Shown here piece by piece: positions 1-8,995 of a DNA stretch of 64,000 bases. A program made the position numbers and the translations under genes. The notes beneath the pieces are model-generated. The model was not told the origin of the DNA, made no database searches, and saw only the letters and a program-made list of their open reading frames with translations. Numbering within the stretch: position 1 is the first letter of the stretch; the number at the start of each line of letters is the position of its first letter. The stretch is taken from NCBI GenBank assembly GCA_021845645.1, contig JAJZVM010000002.1, positions 1 to 64,000 of the forward strand, in the 5' to 3' direction. Origin of the DNA: Bacillota bacterium (GTDB lineage Bacteria; Bacillota_E; JAJZYS01; JAJYTV01).

Positions 1-346
<346 letters not shown>

Positions 347-404
347 TTGCTTGGTTCGAGCCGTTTGGCTCTTTACATTCGTACGTTCGCTCGCAAGTTC
401 CCTA

Positions 405-425
405 CTGTTCGGTTTTCAAAGACCG
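405..425 (-). promoter_or_regulatory. rRNA leader box
   Basis: The minus strand reads GGTCTTTGAAAACCGAACA in the 16S leader. This resembles the CTTTGAAAACTGAACA-type sequences found in rRNA leaders and spacers of Bacillota, thought to act in antitermination or processing. Its position between the promoter and the mature 5' end fits that role. Confidence 0.5.
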
Positions 426-468
426 AGCCGGTCTTCACCGGCGTCCCGCTCTCGCGGCGACAAGCGAT

Positions 469-497
469 ACTATACTACGCGCTTCGCCGCTGTGCAA
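469..497 (-). promoter_or_regulatory. sigma-A promoter of the rRNA operon
   Basis: On the minus strand TTGCAC (497-492) is followed after exactly 17 nt by TATAGT (474-469). This is near the sigma-A consensus and about 120 nt upstream of the mature 16S end. It lies just after the stop of the 521-1903 gene, so the rRNA operon has its own promoter. Confidence 0.85.
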
Positions 498-520
498 CAG
501 GAATCTTATGGATCCCGCAA

Positions 521-1903
521 TCAGGATCGGCGCATGCGCCGACCACGCGGCGACAGCTTCGGCCGCTCCGCGCGACGCGACAGACTGCCGATCGCCTCGC
601 GGAGCAACTCGGACTGGCGTCCATCCCGCTCGTCGACCTGGCGCAGCGCTTCGCGCAGCAACGGCAGCGCGCGCGCGTCGCCATAGTCCGCCAAGGCGCG
701 CACCAAGGCACCCTTGCCTTCCCACCACGACGTCTTGCGGAAGAGCGATATGAGGAAGCGAAAGACGCGCTCGTCCTTTTCCATGCGCGACAGCACTTCG
801 GAAAGATAGATCGCCGTCTCGGCGTCCGCCTCGCCCGACGCGAACGAGAGCACCTGCGGCGCGACGGCCGATCCAAGCTTGACGAGCGCCGTCTGCGCGG
901 CCGTGAATAGTTCGTCCTGCGGATCCACCTCGGCGACGATGCGCAGAAGCGCCGGCGTCGCCTCGACGGCCTGCAAGGACACGATGGCCTCGAGCGCCCG
1001 CACGGGCGCCAGGTGCTCGCGTCCCTGCTCGTCGTCGCGCAGTTCCGGCGCGCCGAGGATCGTCAGCAGCACCGGCAGCACTTCGGCCCCGCGCTGCTGC
1101 AGCACACCGTAGCTCTCCTCAGAAAGCTGTCCCTGGCCCGACATGATGTCGCTGTAGAAGCGGTCGACCTCGTCCTGCTCGCGCCACACCTCACCGCCCG
1201 TCTGGTTCCAGCGACGATGCTGTGACAGGTCGCGGACGATGCCGCGCGCGCCGCGGCGCAGCCTCTCTTCTGCGATCGGTCGCAAGGGGTAGCTGAAGTC
1301 ATCGTCGTTCGCGACCGCCTCGACGGCGGCGTAGAGCGCATGCAGCCAAGGCTCCAGCGGTCCGACGATGCGGCCCCAGACCGGCCGGACGCGCCGACCG
1401 CAGAGCGCAAGCGCGCCGACCCGTCCGATGCGGGCTAGAGCCTGGCTTTCGTTGCTGCGCTCCAGCAGGCGCCGTGCCTCGCTGAGCAGCCGGTCGCTGT
1501 CGTCGTCCTCGCCGAACTCCTGCTCCACATAGACATGCAGGATGGCCACCCAGGCCGGGAAGGCGTCGTAGATCGAGCGGCCACCGGTCTCGAGGAAGCG
1601 CTCCGCCAGAGCCTGGATGTCCATCGGATATTCGCGCAGGTCGAGGTTGTGCGGCATGGCGCGGATGAGCGAGCGCAACTCCTCGGTCGCCGTCTGAAGT
1701 TCCTCCTGAGACCGGATGGCGGCGTGCAGCAGGACGCTGAAGGCAATGCCCTCCACGACGCCCGTATAGGCGCCGATCAACACGTCACGATCGTAGAACA
1801 GCATACCGTCGCGCAGGTCGCGACAGGTCTCGACAAACCCTTCCGGACTCAGGGCGTCGACCAATTCCTGCAACAGGTCATCCCTTTGTGCCGTCAGGCC
1901 CAC
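521..1903 (-). CDS. Hypothetical protein with HEAT-like repeats
   Basis: A 460-residue soluble protein with no signal peptide or membrane segment. The C-terminal half (about residues 265-445) is a string of paired helices rich in Leu and Ala, with phrases such as PVRALEAIVSLQ and ALVRALADYGDARALPLLREAL, typical of HEAT/PBS-lyase-type solenoids. The N-terminal half is helical and not recognised. It is the last gene of the greA operon, 21 nt after the SCP2-like gene. The GTG start has an AAGGGG directly against it, which is too close, so the true start may be further in. A scaffold or protein-binding role is inference from the solenoid only. Confidence 0.75.
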   Translation of the reverse strand: MGLTAQRDDLLQELVDALSPEGFVETCRDLRDGMLFYDRDVLIGAYTGVVEGIAFSVLLHAAIRSQEELQTATEELRSLIRAMPHNLDLREYPMDIQALAERFLETGGRSIYDAFPAWVAILHVYVEQEFGEDDDSDRLLSEARRLLERSNESQALARIGRVGALALCGRRVRPVWGRIVGPLEPWLHALYAAVEAVANDDDFSYPLRPIAEERLRRGARGIVRDLSQHRRWNQTGGEVWREQDEVDRFYSDIMSGQGQLSEESYGVLQQRGAEVLPVLLTILGAPELRDDEQGREHLAPVRALEAIVSLQAVEATPALLRIVAEVDPQDELFTAAQTALVKLGSAVAPQVLSFASGEADAETAIYLSEVLSRMEKDERVFRFLISLFRKTSWWEGKGALVRALADYGDARALPLLREALRQVDERDGRQSELLREAIGSLSRRAERPKLSPRGRRMRRS

Positions 1904-1924
1904 CCCCTTGCCACTCGGAACCGT

Positions 1925-2287
1925 TCATTCGCCCCAGATCATGAGCGACACGAAATCAAGGCGCAGGACGTCCTCCTGCGAGCCGCGCAGGGTCAAGGAG
2001 CCGTCCAGATACGGCTCGGTCGGCGTCCGTTCACCCTGGAAGATGCCGATGAGGACGTCGGCGGGTGCCGTCAGCACGATATGCGGGTCGTCGCAGCGCT
2101 GGCGCTCCCACTCCATCTCGCCTGCGCGCATGCGGATCCAGGCCTGCACGTCCGGCAGGTCCTTGGCCACGACCGAGATGTCGCGGTTCCAGTCGCGGTT
2201 CATCTGGCGCAGGCGCTGGTTCTCGTTCACCTTGCCGCGGAAGTGGTCGAGGGCGGCGTACAGGTCGTCCGGGGTAGCTTGCGTCAC
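1925..2287 (-). CDS. SCP2 sterol-binding-domain protein
   Basis: A 120-residue protein built almost wholly of one SCP2-like domain: a basic/acidic helix, then WIRMRAGEMEW, a beta segment with IVLTAPADVLIGIFQGE, and a C-terminal helix. SCP2 domains hold lipids or other hydrophobic ligands in a tunnel; the ligand here is unknown. The GTG start overlaps the TGA of the preceding gene (GTGA), which marks translational coupling and makes a stand-alone upstream start unlikely. A longer upstream open frame exists, but its extra residues are shadow sequence. Confidence 0.8.
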   Translation of the reverse strand: MTQATPDDLYAALDHFRGKVNENQRLRQMNRDWNRDISVVAKDLPDVQAWIRMRAGEMEWERQRCDDPHIVLTAPADVLIGIFQGERTPTEPYLDGSLTLRGSQEDVLRLDFVSLMIWGE

Positions 2288-3207
2288 GAAGCGGAGCCTC
2301 CCTGCAGGTTCTCGATGCGCGGCTGGAGGTGCAGCCGGCGCAGCCAGTCGGCGTAGCCCTGATGGCCGAGTTCCTCCGGCCGCTGGCCCGAGAGGGCCAC
2401 GATCATGGCCTCGATGACGTTGGTGCCGAAGCTGCGGCCAGCCATCTCCGGCGTCGTAGTGACGACATGCGAGGCACCGCGCTGCCTCAGCTCCTGGATG
2501 TCCTTCGCGGTCGTGGTGTTGGTGAGAATCCATTTGCCATCGACGCGCTGCGGCAAGTACTTGCGAATGAAGTGCCAGTCGCCGGCGATCACGTCGGCCC
2601 CGTCGTAGTACTCGTGGAAGCGCTCGCTCGAGCCTTCCTTCTCCTGCTCCTTGCCGGTGGGGTAGAGCATCGTGAAGGGCATCTTGGCCATCTCGGGCAG
2701 GATGCGGCGCGCGATGTCGGCGAGCTCGTCCAGGGTCGTGATCGGATACGGCATGCCGGCCGAAAAGATGAGGTCGCCGAAGACGATGGGACAGCCGATC
2801 TCCACGAACGCCTCGGCCATCCCGAAGCGGTCCACCGCCGAGACCATCAGCACCCGCGTGGTGGGCTTCAGCAGGTCGGTGTGGTGGAGCAGGTACTGTA
2901 CCGCGTCGCGCTCCAGGGTGTCCTTGATGCCCGAGCCGTCCACGGCGGGCGTCACCTGCGCCGCCTGCATCAGGCGCAGGCCGTCGCGCACGACGTAACG
3001 TTCGCCGCGCGCGAAGAAGTACACGTCGATGCCCCCCAGGCCGATGGCATCCACCTTGCCATCGTGCTCCCGGATGAGCTGCTCGGCGCGGTCGAGGTCG
3101 CCGTCGGTGCCCCGCCGGCTGAGCTCGATCTCCTCCCCGAGCATGGACACCTCGACCGTGTGGTCGCGCTGCGACGATCCGAGCGAGACACCGAGGACGC
3201 GCTTCAT
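2284..3207 (-). CDS. Conserved protein of the quinate-dehydrogenase-annotated family
   Basis: A 307-residue protein starting with VLGVSLGSSQRDH and carrying a GTDGDLDRAEQLIREHDGK segment. Homologues in spore-forming Bacillota are often labelled quinate 5-dehydrogenase; I recognise the family from memory but see no direct evidence for that activity. Features that look functional are IGLGGIDVYFFARGERY, VDGSGIKDTLER and, near the C-terminus, VTTTPEMAGRSFGTNVIEAM. The start has AGAAGG 8 nt upstream, lying within the end of lysS. It overlaps the SCP2 gene by 4 nt, so the two products probably work together. Confidence 0.7.
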   Translation of the reverse strand: MKRVLGVSLGSSQRDHTVEVSMLGEEIELSRRGTDGDLDRAEQLIREHDGKVDAIGLGGIDVYFFARGERYVVRDGLRLMQAAQVTPAVDGSGIKDTLERDAVQYLLHHTDLLKPTTRVLMVSAVDRFGMAEAFVEIGCPIVFGDLIFSAGMPYPITTLDELADIARRILPEMAKMPFTMLYPTGKEQEKEGSSERFHEYYDGADVIAGDWHFIRKYLPQRVDGKWILTNTTTAKDIQELRQRGASHVVTTTPEMAGRSFGTNVIEAMIVALSGQRPEELGHQGYADWLRRLHLQPRIENLQGGSAS

Positions 3208-3211
3208 GGTT

Positions 3212-4690
3212 CTAGCCTTCTTTCTGGGGCTTGGGGCGCTGGAGGGGGAAGAGGATCACCTCGCGCAGCGAAGGAGCGTCGAACAGCAGCATGCACAGCC
3301 TGTCCACCCCGAGTCCGAGCCCGCCCGCCGGCGGCATGCCGTACTCGAGTGCCAACAGGAAGTCGTCATCGAGGCCATGTGCCTCCTCGTCACCAAGTTG
3401 ACGCTGCCGCGCCTGCAACTCAAAGGCAGCGCGCTGGGCCTGGGCGTCGTTCTGCTCGCTGTAGGCGTTGCCAAGCTCCATGCCGGCCATGAACGCCTCG
3501 AAGCGCAAGGCGTAGCGCGGATCCGGGGCTGCCTTGGCCAGGGGCGACATCAGGGAGGGATGGTCGAGCACGAAGACAGGCTGCCTGAGATGCGGCTGGG
3601 CGTAATGCTCGAAGATATCGTCCATGATCTTCGCGAGGGGCTGTCCGGCGTCGATACCGGCCGCCACCGCGGCGCGGCGCCAGTCCTGCTCGCCAAGGAA
3701 GCTGTCCAGGTCCGGACCTCCGAACTCGTGCACGAGCTCCGCAAAGGTCGCACGCCGCCATCTCGGGCCGACGTCGATCTCCTCGCCCTGGAAGGTGAAG
3801 CGCGTCGCCCCCAGGGACGCCTGGGCGGCGTCCCGCACGAGTTCCTCCGTCAGGTCCATCATGACGTCGCGGTCAGCGTACGCTTCGTAGCACTCCAGCA
3901 TGGTGAACTCGGGGTTGTGCCGCGTCGAGATGCCCTCGTTGCGGAAGACGCGGCCGATCTCATAGACGCGCTCGAATCCCCCGACCAGCAGGCGCTTCAG
4001 GTGCAGCTCGAGCGCGATGCGCAGGTAAAGCTGCATATCGAGCGCATTGTGATGCGTCTCGAACGGGCGTGCGGCGGCCCCTCCCGCCAGGGTGTGCAGG
4101 ACGGGGGTCTCGACCTCCAGGTAGTCGCGCCCGTCCAGCGTGCGGCGCAGCGATCGCAGCACGGCGGAGCGCCGACGGAACAGGTCGCGCACCTCGGGAT
4201 TGGCGATGAGGTCGAGATAGCGCTGGCGGTAGCGAAGGTCGGTGTCCTGCAGCCCGTGGTACTTCTCGGGCGGCGGCCGCAGGGCCTTGCCGAGCGGACG
4301 CAGCGTCTTCGCGTCGACCGACGGCTCGCCGCGGCGCGTCCGGAACACTGCGCCCTCAACGCCCAGGAAGTCGCCCAGGTCCAGCAGATCGAGCAGCGCG
4401 AAGGCGTCGTCGCCCACGCCGTCCCGGCGCACATAGACCTGGATCCGCCCGGACTCGTCGTGAAGATCGAGGAAGGCCGATCCGCCATGCAGGCGTACGG
4501 CCCGCAAGCGCCCGGCGATGCGCACCTCGCGCGCCATCAGCTCGTCACAGCGGCCCATGATGTCGGCGGCGTGCGCCGTCACCTCGAAGCGCTCGCCATA
4601 AGGATTGATGCCCAGGGAGACCAGCTCCCTGAGCTTCTCGAATCTTTGGGGTTCGGGCCAGCCTTCAGCCCGTGGCTCTTCGGGGGTCAC
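3212..4690 (-). CDS. lysS: Lysine--tRNA ligase, class II
   Basis: Charges tRNA-Lys with lysine in the cytoplasm. The 492-residue length is usual. An N-terminal anticodon-binding OB fold (about residues 55-145) is followed by the class II core: motif 1 near residues 173-196, motif 2 (FRNEGISTRHNPEF, about 249-262) and motif 3 (GGLGLGVDRL, about 456-465). The GTG start directly follows the greA stop, so the two genes are co-transcribed and likely coupled. The order greA-lysS-rrn is common in Bacillota. Confidence 0.97.
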   Translation of the reverse strand: MTPEEPRAEGWPEPQRFEKLRELVSLGINPYGERFEVTAHAADIMGRCDELMAREVRIAGRLRAVRLHGGSAFLDLHDESGRIQVYVRRDGVGDDAFALLDLLDLGDFLGVEGAVFRTRRGEPSVDAKTLRPLGKALRPPPEKYHGLQDTDLRYRQRYLDLIANPEVRDLFRRRSAVLRSLRRTLDGRDYLEVETPVLHTLAGGAAARPFETHHNALDMQLYLRIALELHLKRLLVGGFERVYEIGRVFRNEGISTRHNPEFTMLECYEAYADRDVMMDLTEELVRDAAQASLGATRFTFQGEEIDVGPRWRRATFAELVHEFGGPDLDSFLGEQDWRRAAVAAGIDAGQPLAKIMDDIFEHYAQPHLRQPVFVLDHPSLMSPLAKAAPDPRYALRFEAFMAGMELGNAYSEQNDAQAQRAAFELQARQRQLGDEEAHGLDDDFLLALEYGMPPAGGLGLGVDRLCMLLFDAPSLREVILFPLQRPKPQKEG

Positions 4691-5164
4691 CTAGCGCCGG
4701 ACTCCCAGCACTTCGACCCGCAGGGTGCCTGCAGGCACGCCGATGGCTACGACTTGGCCGACGTGTGCCCCGAGCAAGGCCTTGCCAACCGGCGACTCGT
4801 TCGAGATGCGGTTCTCCGCCGGATCAGCCTCGGTCGACCCGACGATTTCATACTCGTAGGTCTCGTTCTCGTCCAAATCGCGCAGCGTCACCTGGGTCCC
4901 GATCGTGACAACCTCAGGATCTCCGGCCGGCTCCTCGATGATCTTGGCGTTGCGCAACATCTTCTCAAGCGTCAGGATACGACCCTCAATGAAGGCCTGC
5001 TCGTTCTTCGCGTCTTCATATTCGGAGTTCTCCGAGATGTCGCCGAACTCGCGCGCCTGCTTGATGCGCTCGGCCACTTCACGGCGCCGCACGGACTTGA
5101 GGTGTTCGAGCTCCTGTTCGACTTTCCTGAGCCCTTCATTCGACAGGAGTACTTCCTTCTCCAA
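4691..5164 (-). CDS. greA: Transcription elongation factor GreA
   Basis: GreA enters the secondary channel of RNA polymerase and stimulates transcript cleavage in backtracked complexes. The protein is 157 residues against 158 in E. coli. The N-terminal coiled coil has the signature DISENSEYEDAK (residues 42-53) with the acidic tip; the C-terminal part is the FKBP-like domain. The open frame extends upstream, but TTG at 5164 has GAGAGGGG 8 nt before it and gives the family length. A consensus promoter lies about 100 nt upstream. It heads the greA-lysS operon. Confidence 0.95.
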   Translation of the reverse strand: MEKEVLLSNEGLRKVEQELEHLKSVRRREVAERIKQAREFGDISENSEYEDAKNEQAFIEGRILTLEKMLRNAKIIEEPAGDPEVVTIGTQVTLRDLDENETYEYEIVGSTEADPAENRISNESPVGKALLGAHVGQVVAIGVPAGTLRVEVLGVRR

Positions 5165-5260
5165 ACACGGCACCCCTCTCAACCGTCGTGCACAACGAGC
5201 GTTCCGAAAAACGGACGGACAGCCCCGCGCGGGGTGCCCGCCTGCTGAACGCTCGCGCGT

Positions 5261-5289
5261 ATTATATTCCGGGTAGTCTAGGCTGTCAA
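5261..5289 (-). promoter_or_regulatory. Perfect sigma-A promoter for greA-lysS
   Basis: On the minus strand TTGACA (5289-5284) and TATAAT (5266-5261) are separated by 17 nt, a full consensus match. The -35 box includes the stop codon of the upstream regulator gene. The leader of about 90 nt holds a GC-rich palindrome (CCCCGCGCGGGG, near 5223-5234). Confidence 0.92.
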
Positions 5290-5846
5290 CGCGTGCCAAG
5301 GCTCCCTGCAGGAGCGCGTCCGGCATCAAGGGAATCGAGGAGGGCCTCGAGTTCCGCGAGATCGACCGCACGGTCCTCGGTCATCGGCGACAAGCCGAGC
5401 TGCAGCCCGGCGACCTCCCGTCCGAGCAGGGCGGCCGCAAGCGTGAACCAGTGGTCCGAAGTCACCAGCACCACGTGGTCCAGCGTGCGCAGCCGCGCCA
5501 CCGTGCCGAGCACCTCGTGCAGGAGGGCCATGCCCGACCGCTCACTCAGGTACGCCTGTCGCTCCGCCTCCGAGAAGAGCAGCACGAAATCGACGCCGCG
5601 CTTCTCGCAAAGCGCCCGCACCTCGGCGCGATTGGCGATCGGGAAGCCGACGAGGCCGATCGACCCTCCCTTGTGCAGCTCCGCGAGCGTCTCCAGGCGG
5701 GAGACGAAACTGCGGTCCACCGAGAAACGGTCCGCCGTCGCCTGCTGCGACAGGCCCGCGCTGCGCAGGCGCAGCATCTCGTCGAGGGTGGCCTGGAGAC
5801 GTCGGCGGCTGAGCGTCTTATCCCCTATGTGAATGAGATCGTCCAT
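5286..5846 (-). CDS. Helix-turn-helix transcriptional regulator
   Basis: A 186-residue protein. Residues about 20-53 form a helix-turn-helix (EMLRLRSAGLSQQATADRF followed by SVDRSFVSRLETL). The remainder, with GLVGFPIANRAEVRALCEK and a later DHVVLVTSDHWFTLAAALLG, looks like a Rossmann-type alpha/beta domain and could sense a small ligand. ATG 5846 has a full GGAGGTGA 8 nt upstream. Its stop lies within the -35 box of the greA promoter. Similar proteins occur in spore-forming Clostridia; target genes are unknown. Confidence 0.8.
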   Translation of the reverse strand: MDDLIHIGDKTLSRRRLQATLDEMLRLRSAGLSQQATADRFSVDRSFVSRLETLAELHKGGSIGLVGFPIANRAEVRALCEKRGVDFVLLFSEAERQAYLSERSGMALLHEVLGTVARLRTLDHVVLVTSDHWFTLAAALLGREVAGLQLGLSPMTEDRAVDLAELEALLDSLDAGRAPAGSLGTR

Positions 5847-5989
5847 CTGCCTTGTCACCTCCAGAGCCAGAACGGCCTCACGGGGTCGTCCAGGCAACGA
5901 TAGCACCTTCGTGCGACCCCCGCGAGCATAGGCCCGTGCTATACTCGTTCTGCCAGAAAGATCCGCAGGCCGCAAGGAGGCACGATGTC

Positions 5990-6661
5990 GTGGAGCTGAC
6001 GTTTCTGGGCCATGCGACATGGCTTGTCCGTACCGGTGGCAAGTCCCTGCTGATCGACCCGTTCCTCACCGGGAACCCCGCGGCGACCACGTCGGCGGAC
6101 GAGGTCTCCTGCGATTTTGTGCTCATCTCGCACGCCCACGGCGACCACATCGGGGACGCGGAGGCCATCCTCAGGCGCACAGGAGCCACCGCGATCACGA
6201 CGAACGAGATCGGCTCCGAGCTCCAAGGCAAGGGCCTGGACGTGCACCCGATGCACCTCGGCGGCAAGCGGGAGTTCCCGTTCGGGAGCGTCAAGCTCGT
6301 CTTGGCGCTGCACGGCTCGGGCATCGCGGGCGGACACGCCTGCGGATTCCTGATCGAATCCGAGGGCAAGAAGCTCTACTTCGCCGGCGACACGGCGCTG
6401 ACGACCGACATGCAGCTGCTGCGCGACGTCTGGGGACCGATCGACATCGCGCTCCTGCCCATCGGGTCGTACTTCACCATGGATGCCGACGACGCCGCGG
6501 TGGCATGCCGCTTCATCGCGCCGCGCACCGTCGTGCCGATGCACTACAACACGTTCCCTCTGATCGAGGTGGACATCGACCACTTCAAGACGCGGGTGGC
6601 GAAGGAAAGCCCCTCCACCGAAGTGGTCGTGATGGCGCCCGGAACCTCGCGCACATTCTAG
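5990..6661 (+). CDS. Metal-dependent hydrolase, UPF0173 metallo-beta-lactamase fold
   Basis: A 223-residue stand-alone metallo-beta-lactamase-fold hydrolase resembling the UPF0173 (YtkL-type) family. The metal-binding motif HAHGDH is at residues 48-53. Further ligands are in HGSGIAGGHACGF, FAGDTAL and the late VPMHYNTFP. The start VELTFLGHATW is typical of the family. GTG 5990 has AAGGAGG 9 nt upstream, which decides it over longer in-frame starts. The physiological substrate is unknown. Transcribed alone, with a hairpin terminator 13 nt after the stop. Confidence 0.9.
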   Translation: MELTFLGHATWLVRTGGKSLLIDPFLTGNPAATTSADEVSCDFVLISHAHGDHIGDAEAILRRTGATAITTNEIGSELQGKGLDVHPMHLGGKREFPFGSVKLVLALHGSGIAGGHACGFLIESEGKKLYFAGDTALTTDMQLLRDVWGPIDIALLPIGSYFTMDADDAAVACRFIAPRTVVPMHYNTFPLIEVDIDHFKTRVAKESPSTEVVVMAPGTSRTF

Positions 6662-6674
6662 CGTTCCGAGAAGA

Positions 6675-6699
6675 GAAGCCCCGCCGCGCGCGGGGCTTC
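6675..6699. terminator. Hairpin terminator between convergent genes
   Basis: A 10-bp perfect stem, GAAGCCCCGC with GCGGGGCTTC, and a 5-nt loop. It lies between the stops of the UPF0173 gene (plus) and the lipoprotein hydrolase gene (minus), so it can serve both. The T-run is short on both strands. Confidence 0.75.
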
Positions 6700-6722
6700 T
6701 TCATGTGCGCCTCCCGTCCGGC

Positions 6723-7688
6723 TCAGTAGTACGGATTGAGGCCGTGGTTCAGGAAGTACGTGTCGAGGGTTCTGCTGACAGATGTGTTGAGCGGCGCATG
6801 TCCGCCAGGCACGACGTCGAGTGTGACCTGCCGGTCATACTTGCGCAGATCTCCGTACATGTCGCGCATCAACGCTGTCGGCAGGATCGGATCGCTCGTT
6901 CCTGCGACGATAAGGACCGGGATGCGGATCCGGCTGTAATCGAACGAGTTGAGCCCGTACGACCTGCTGCGCGTGTCCTTGCCGAACGCTTGACGGAAGG
7001 CCTTCTCATAGGCGAGGTCCACCCTGTCGAGCGCGTCCGGCGGCTGCGAGAGCAACCACTGCATGAACAGCGCATCGCCCGGATAGGGACTGAGGAGGGC
7101 AGCCACGCGCACCTGAGGATCGTTCGCAGCCAGCTTCATGGCGACGTAACCGCCCAGGGATGTGCCTTCGACGAATGTCCCAGCCGTCGCGATGTGGAGC
7201 CCGCGGATGTTTCCCAGGGCCTTCAGGCCGTTCTGGACATCGAGGTAGTCGTCGTACGGATCCACGACAGGTCCCGGACTGGGCCCGTAACCCTGGTAGT
7301 TCGGCAGGAAGACGACGTCCGCCGGCAGCGCGAGGTCTGCCGCGATGTCTCGCGTCCAGGCGTGCTGGCCGATGTGCCTGGCCGGGAACACGGACCCGCC
7401 GTGCAGGCCCACGAACAGCTGGAACGGGCCCTTGCCGGGCGGCACGTCAAGGTAGCCCTGAACCACATGGCCGCGGCTCCCGTACTTGAGGCTGTAGAGC
7501 GTACTTCCCGCCGGCACGGACGGGGGGAATGTCGGGTTCCTCACCTTCGTCATGGCCATGATCCGGCCGTCCGCCGGCGGGCTTTGGTTTCCGCTCGTCG
7601 CGTTGCCGGCCGAGCAGCCGGCAGCGCCGGCAGCGACCAGGGCGATGGATAGGTACAGGATCAGGCGTCGCCATGCAGACGTCATCAC
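6723..7688 (-). CDS. Lipoprotein alpha/beta hydrolase, paralogue 1
   Basis: A 321-residue exported lipoprotein: basic start, hydrophobic stretch and lipobox GAAGC with Cys25. The mature part is an alpha/beta hydrolase like S9 prolyl-oligopeptidase or dienelactone-hydrolase families. It shows LHGG (oxyanion), nucleophile elbow GTSLGG (Ser177), GTSDP (Asp266) and GGHAP (His297), a full triad. FLPNYQGYGPS is shared with two paralogues at 18754-19755 and 19789-20790. Anchored outside the membrane, it probably cleaves an ester or peptide substrate; specificity is unknown. Monocistronic, no clear promoter upstream. Confidence 0.9.
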   Translation of the reverse strand: MMTSAWRRLILYLSIALVAAGAAGCSAGNATSGNQSPPADGRIMAMTKVRNPTFPPSVPAGSTLYSLKYGSRGHVVQGYLDVPPGKGPFQLFVGLHGGSVFPARHIGQHAWTRDIAADLALPADVVFLPNYQGYGPSPGPVVDPYDDYLDVQNGLKALGNIRGLHIATAGTFVEGTSLGGYVAMKLAANDPQVRVAALLSPYPGDALFMQWLLSQPPDALDRVDLAYEKAFRQAFGKDTRSRSYGLNSFDYSRIRIPVLIVAGTSDPILPTALMRDMYGDLRKYDRQVTLDVVPGGHAPLNTSVSRTLDTYFLNHGLNPYY

Positions 7689-7782
7689 GTCACGTCCCCT
7701 GCGCCGCGACCCGGCTGCGGCCCCAAGGCGATCCTAGCATACTCCCAGCCAAGATCCACAATTTCGGGAAACCGGAATCGGC

Positions 7783-8742
7783 TCAGGCCGCACGGAACAG
7801 CACGAGCCTGTCGCTCGTGTCCTCGACCACACGGCCGGCTGCTTGCAACGCGTCCAGCTGACCGAGCGTCTCGGAAATCGCGAGAAAGGGATCCGCGCCC
7901 CGGGACATGGGAAAGAGCTCCTGACTCAGGTCGAAGGCACTCTTCGGACCTGGCGTCAGGAGACGGCGCACCCTCTCCTGTCGATCCGACATCTGCCGCT
8001 CATATCTCGCGATGAGGGCGAGCGGATCGGCGATGTCGTCGCGGTGGCCCGGCAGCCATGGGACGACGGGCAGGGTTCGCACGCGCCCCAGGCTCGCGCG
8101 GTACTCCTGGAGCGAGGGTCGGCGGCCCTGAGGTCCCACCTCGAAGATGGGATTAGGCGTGATGCCCTCGATCAGCAGGTCGCCGCCGAGCACGTGGTCT
8201 TCCGCCTGGAGGCAGAGGTGACCCGGCGCGTGGCCCGGCAGGACAAGAGCCCTCAGTCGTTCTCCGCCCGCCGTGACGACACCGCCCTCCTCGAGGGGAG
8301 TGTAGCAGCCGAGCGGTGCCATGAAGCTGATGATGCGGCCAAGTTCCTTGCGCATCGCGGTGAGGATGTCCTCCGGTACGCCATGGCGGCGCAGCAGGGC
8401 CTCGCTGGCCGCCAGGTCGCCTTGGGGAGAGGCCGTGCGTTCGGCCGCCTCGGGATGCATCAGGAGATCGGCGCCACTCGCCTCGGCCAGGATCGGCGCG
8501 TATCCGACATGATCTGGATGATGGTGCGTGACGATCACCTGACGAATGCCGCCGGCATCGACCCCGGCCCGCGCAAGTCCCAGGGCAAAAGCCTCCTGCG
8601 CCGGAGCGTAGAGTGGACCCGGATCGACGACCGTGACGGGGTCCAGCGCATAGACGTAGGCGTTCACAGGTCCGACCGCAAACGGTGTCGGCAGCACGAT
8701 GCGCGTGGGCCGCAAGCAGAGATCGCCCCCTTGCGGAGCCAT
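7783..8742 (-). CDS. MBL-fold hydrolase with C-terminal helical domain
   Basis: A 319-residue enzyme of the LACTB2/glyoxalase-II-like branch of the metallo-beta-lactamase fold. The motif THHHPDH (residues 72-78) binds two metals; further ligands lie in LPGHAPGHLCL and GGDLL, and WLPGHRDDI completes the site. The last about 80 residues form helices ending in a winged-helix-like piece (LGQLDALQAAGRVVED), as in LACTB2-type proteins. The substrate is unknown; thioesters and RNA are both handled by relatives. The 8769-8918 small gene precedes it on the same strand. Confidence 0.88.
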   Translation of the reverse strand: MAPQGGDLCLRPTRIVLPTPFAVGPVNAYVYALDPVTVVDPGPLYAPAQEAFALGLARAGVDAGGIRQVIVTHHHPDHVGYAPILAEASGADLLMHPEAAERTASPQGDLAASEALLRRHGVPEDILTAMRKELGRIISFMAPLGCYTPLEEGGVVTAGGERLRALVLPGHAPGHLCLQAEDHVLGGDLLIEGITPNPIFEVGPQGRRPSLQEYRASLGRVRTLPVVPWLPGHRDDIADPLALIARYERQMSDRQERVRRLLTPGPKSAFDLSQELFPMSRGADPFLAISETLGQLDALQAAGRVVEDTSDRLVLFRAA

Positions 8743-8768
8743 TCGCGCCGCCCGCCCGCGTCACCTTG

Positions 8769-8918
8769 TCAGCGTCGTCTCCTGCCGTGCAGCAGCGCGA
8801 GCAGCAGCGGGCCCGCACCTGCGACGGCGAGGATGAGGACGGCGAAGAGGATGATCATCACGAGCACGAACACGCAGCCGTCCCCCTTCGGCGGCCCGAG
8901 CCGCCCAAGAGGAAGCAT
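8769..8918 (-). CDS. Small one-pass membrane protein
   Basis: A 49-residue frame not reported by length-limited calling. After a short polar head (GRLGPPKGDG) it has one long hydrophobic segment (about residues 15-43, rich in Val, Ile, Leu, Ala) and ends in RRRR, a classic positive-inside anchor. It ends 26 nt before the MBL hydrolase gene on the same strand, so the two could be co-transcribed. The ribosome site is weak; an in-frame GTG lies 12 nt upstream of the ATG. No known family recognised. Confidence 0.45.
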   Translation of the reverse strand: MLPLGRLGPPKGDGCVFVLVMIILFAVLILAVAGAGPLLLALLHGRRRR

Positions 8919-8995
8919 CCCTCGCCGCACAAGGCCTATGCCGCATAGCGCACCGGCGCCGCGCGCAGGCTAGCAGCGCTTGGAGGCGACCCCAT

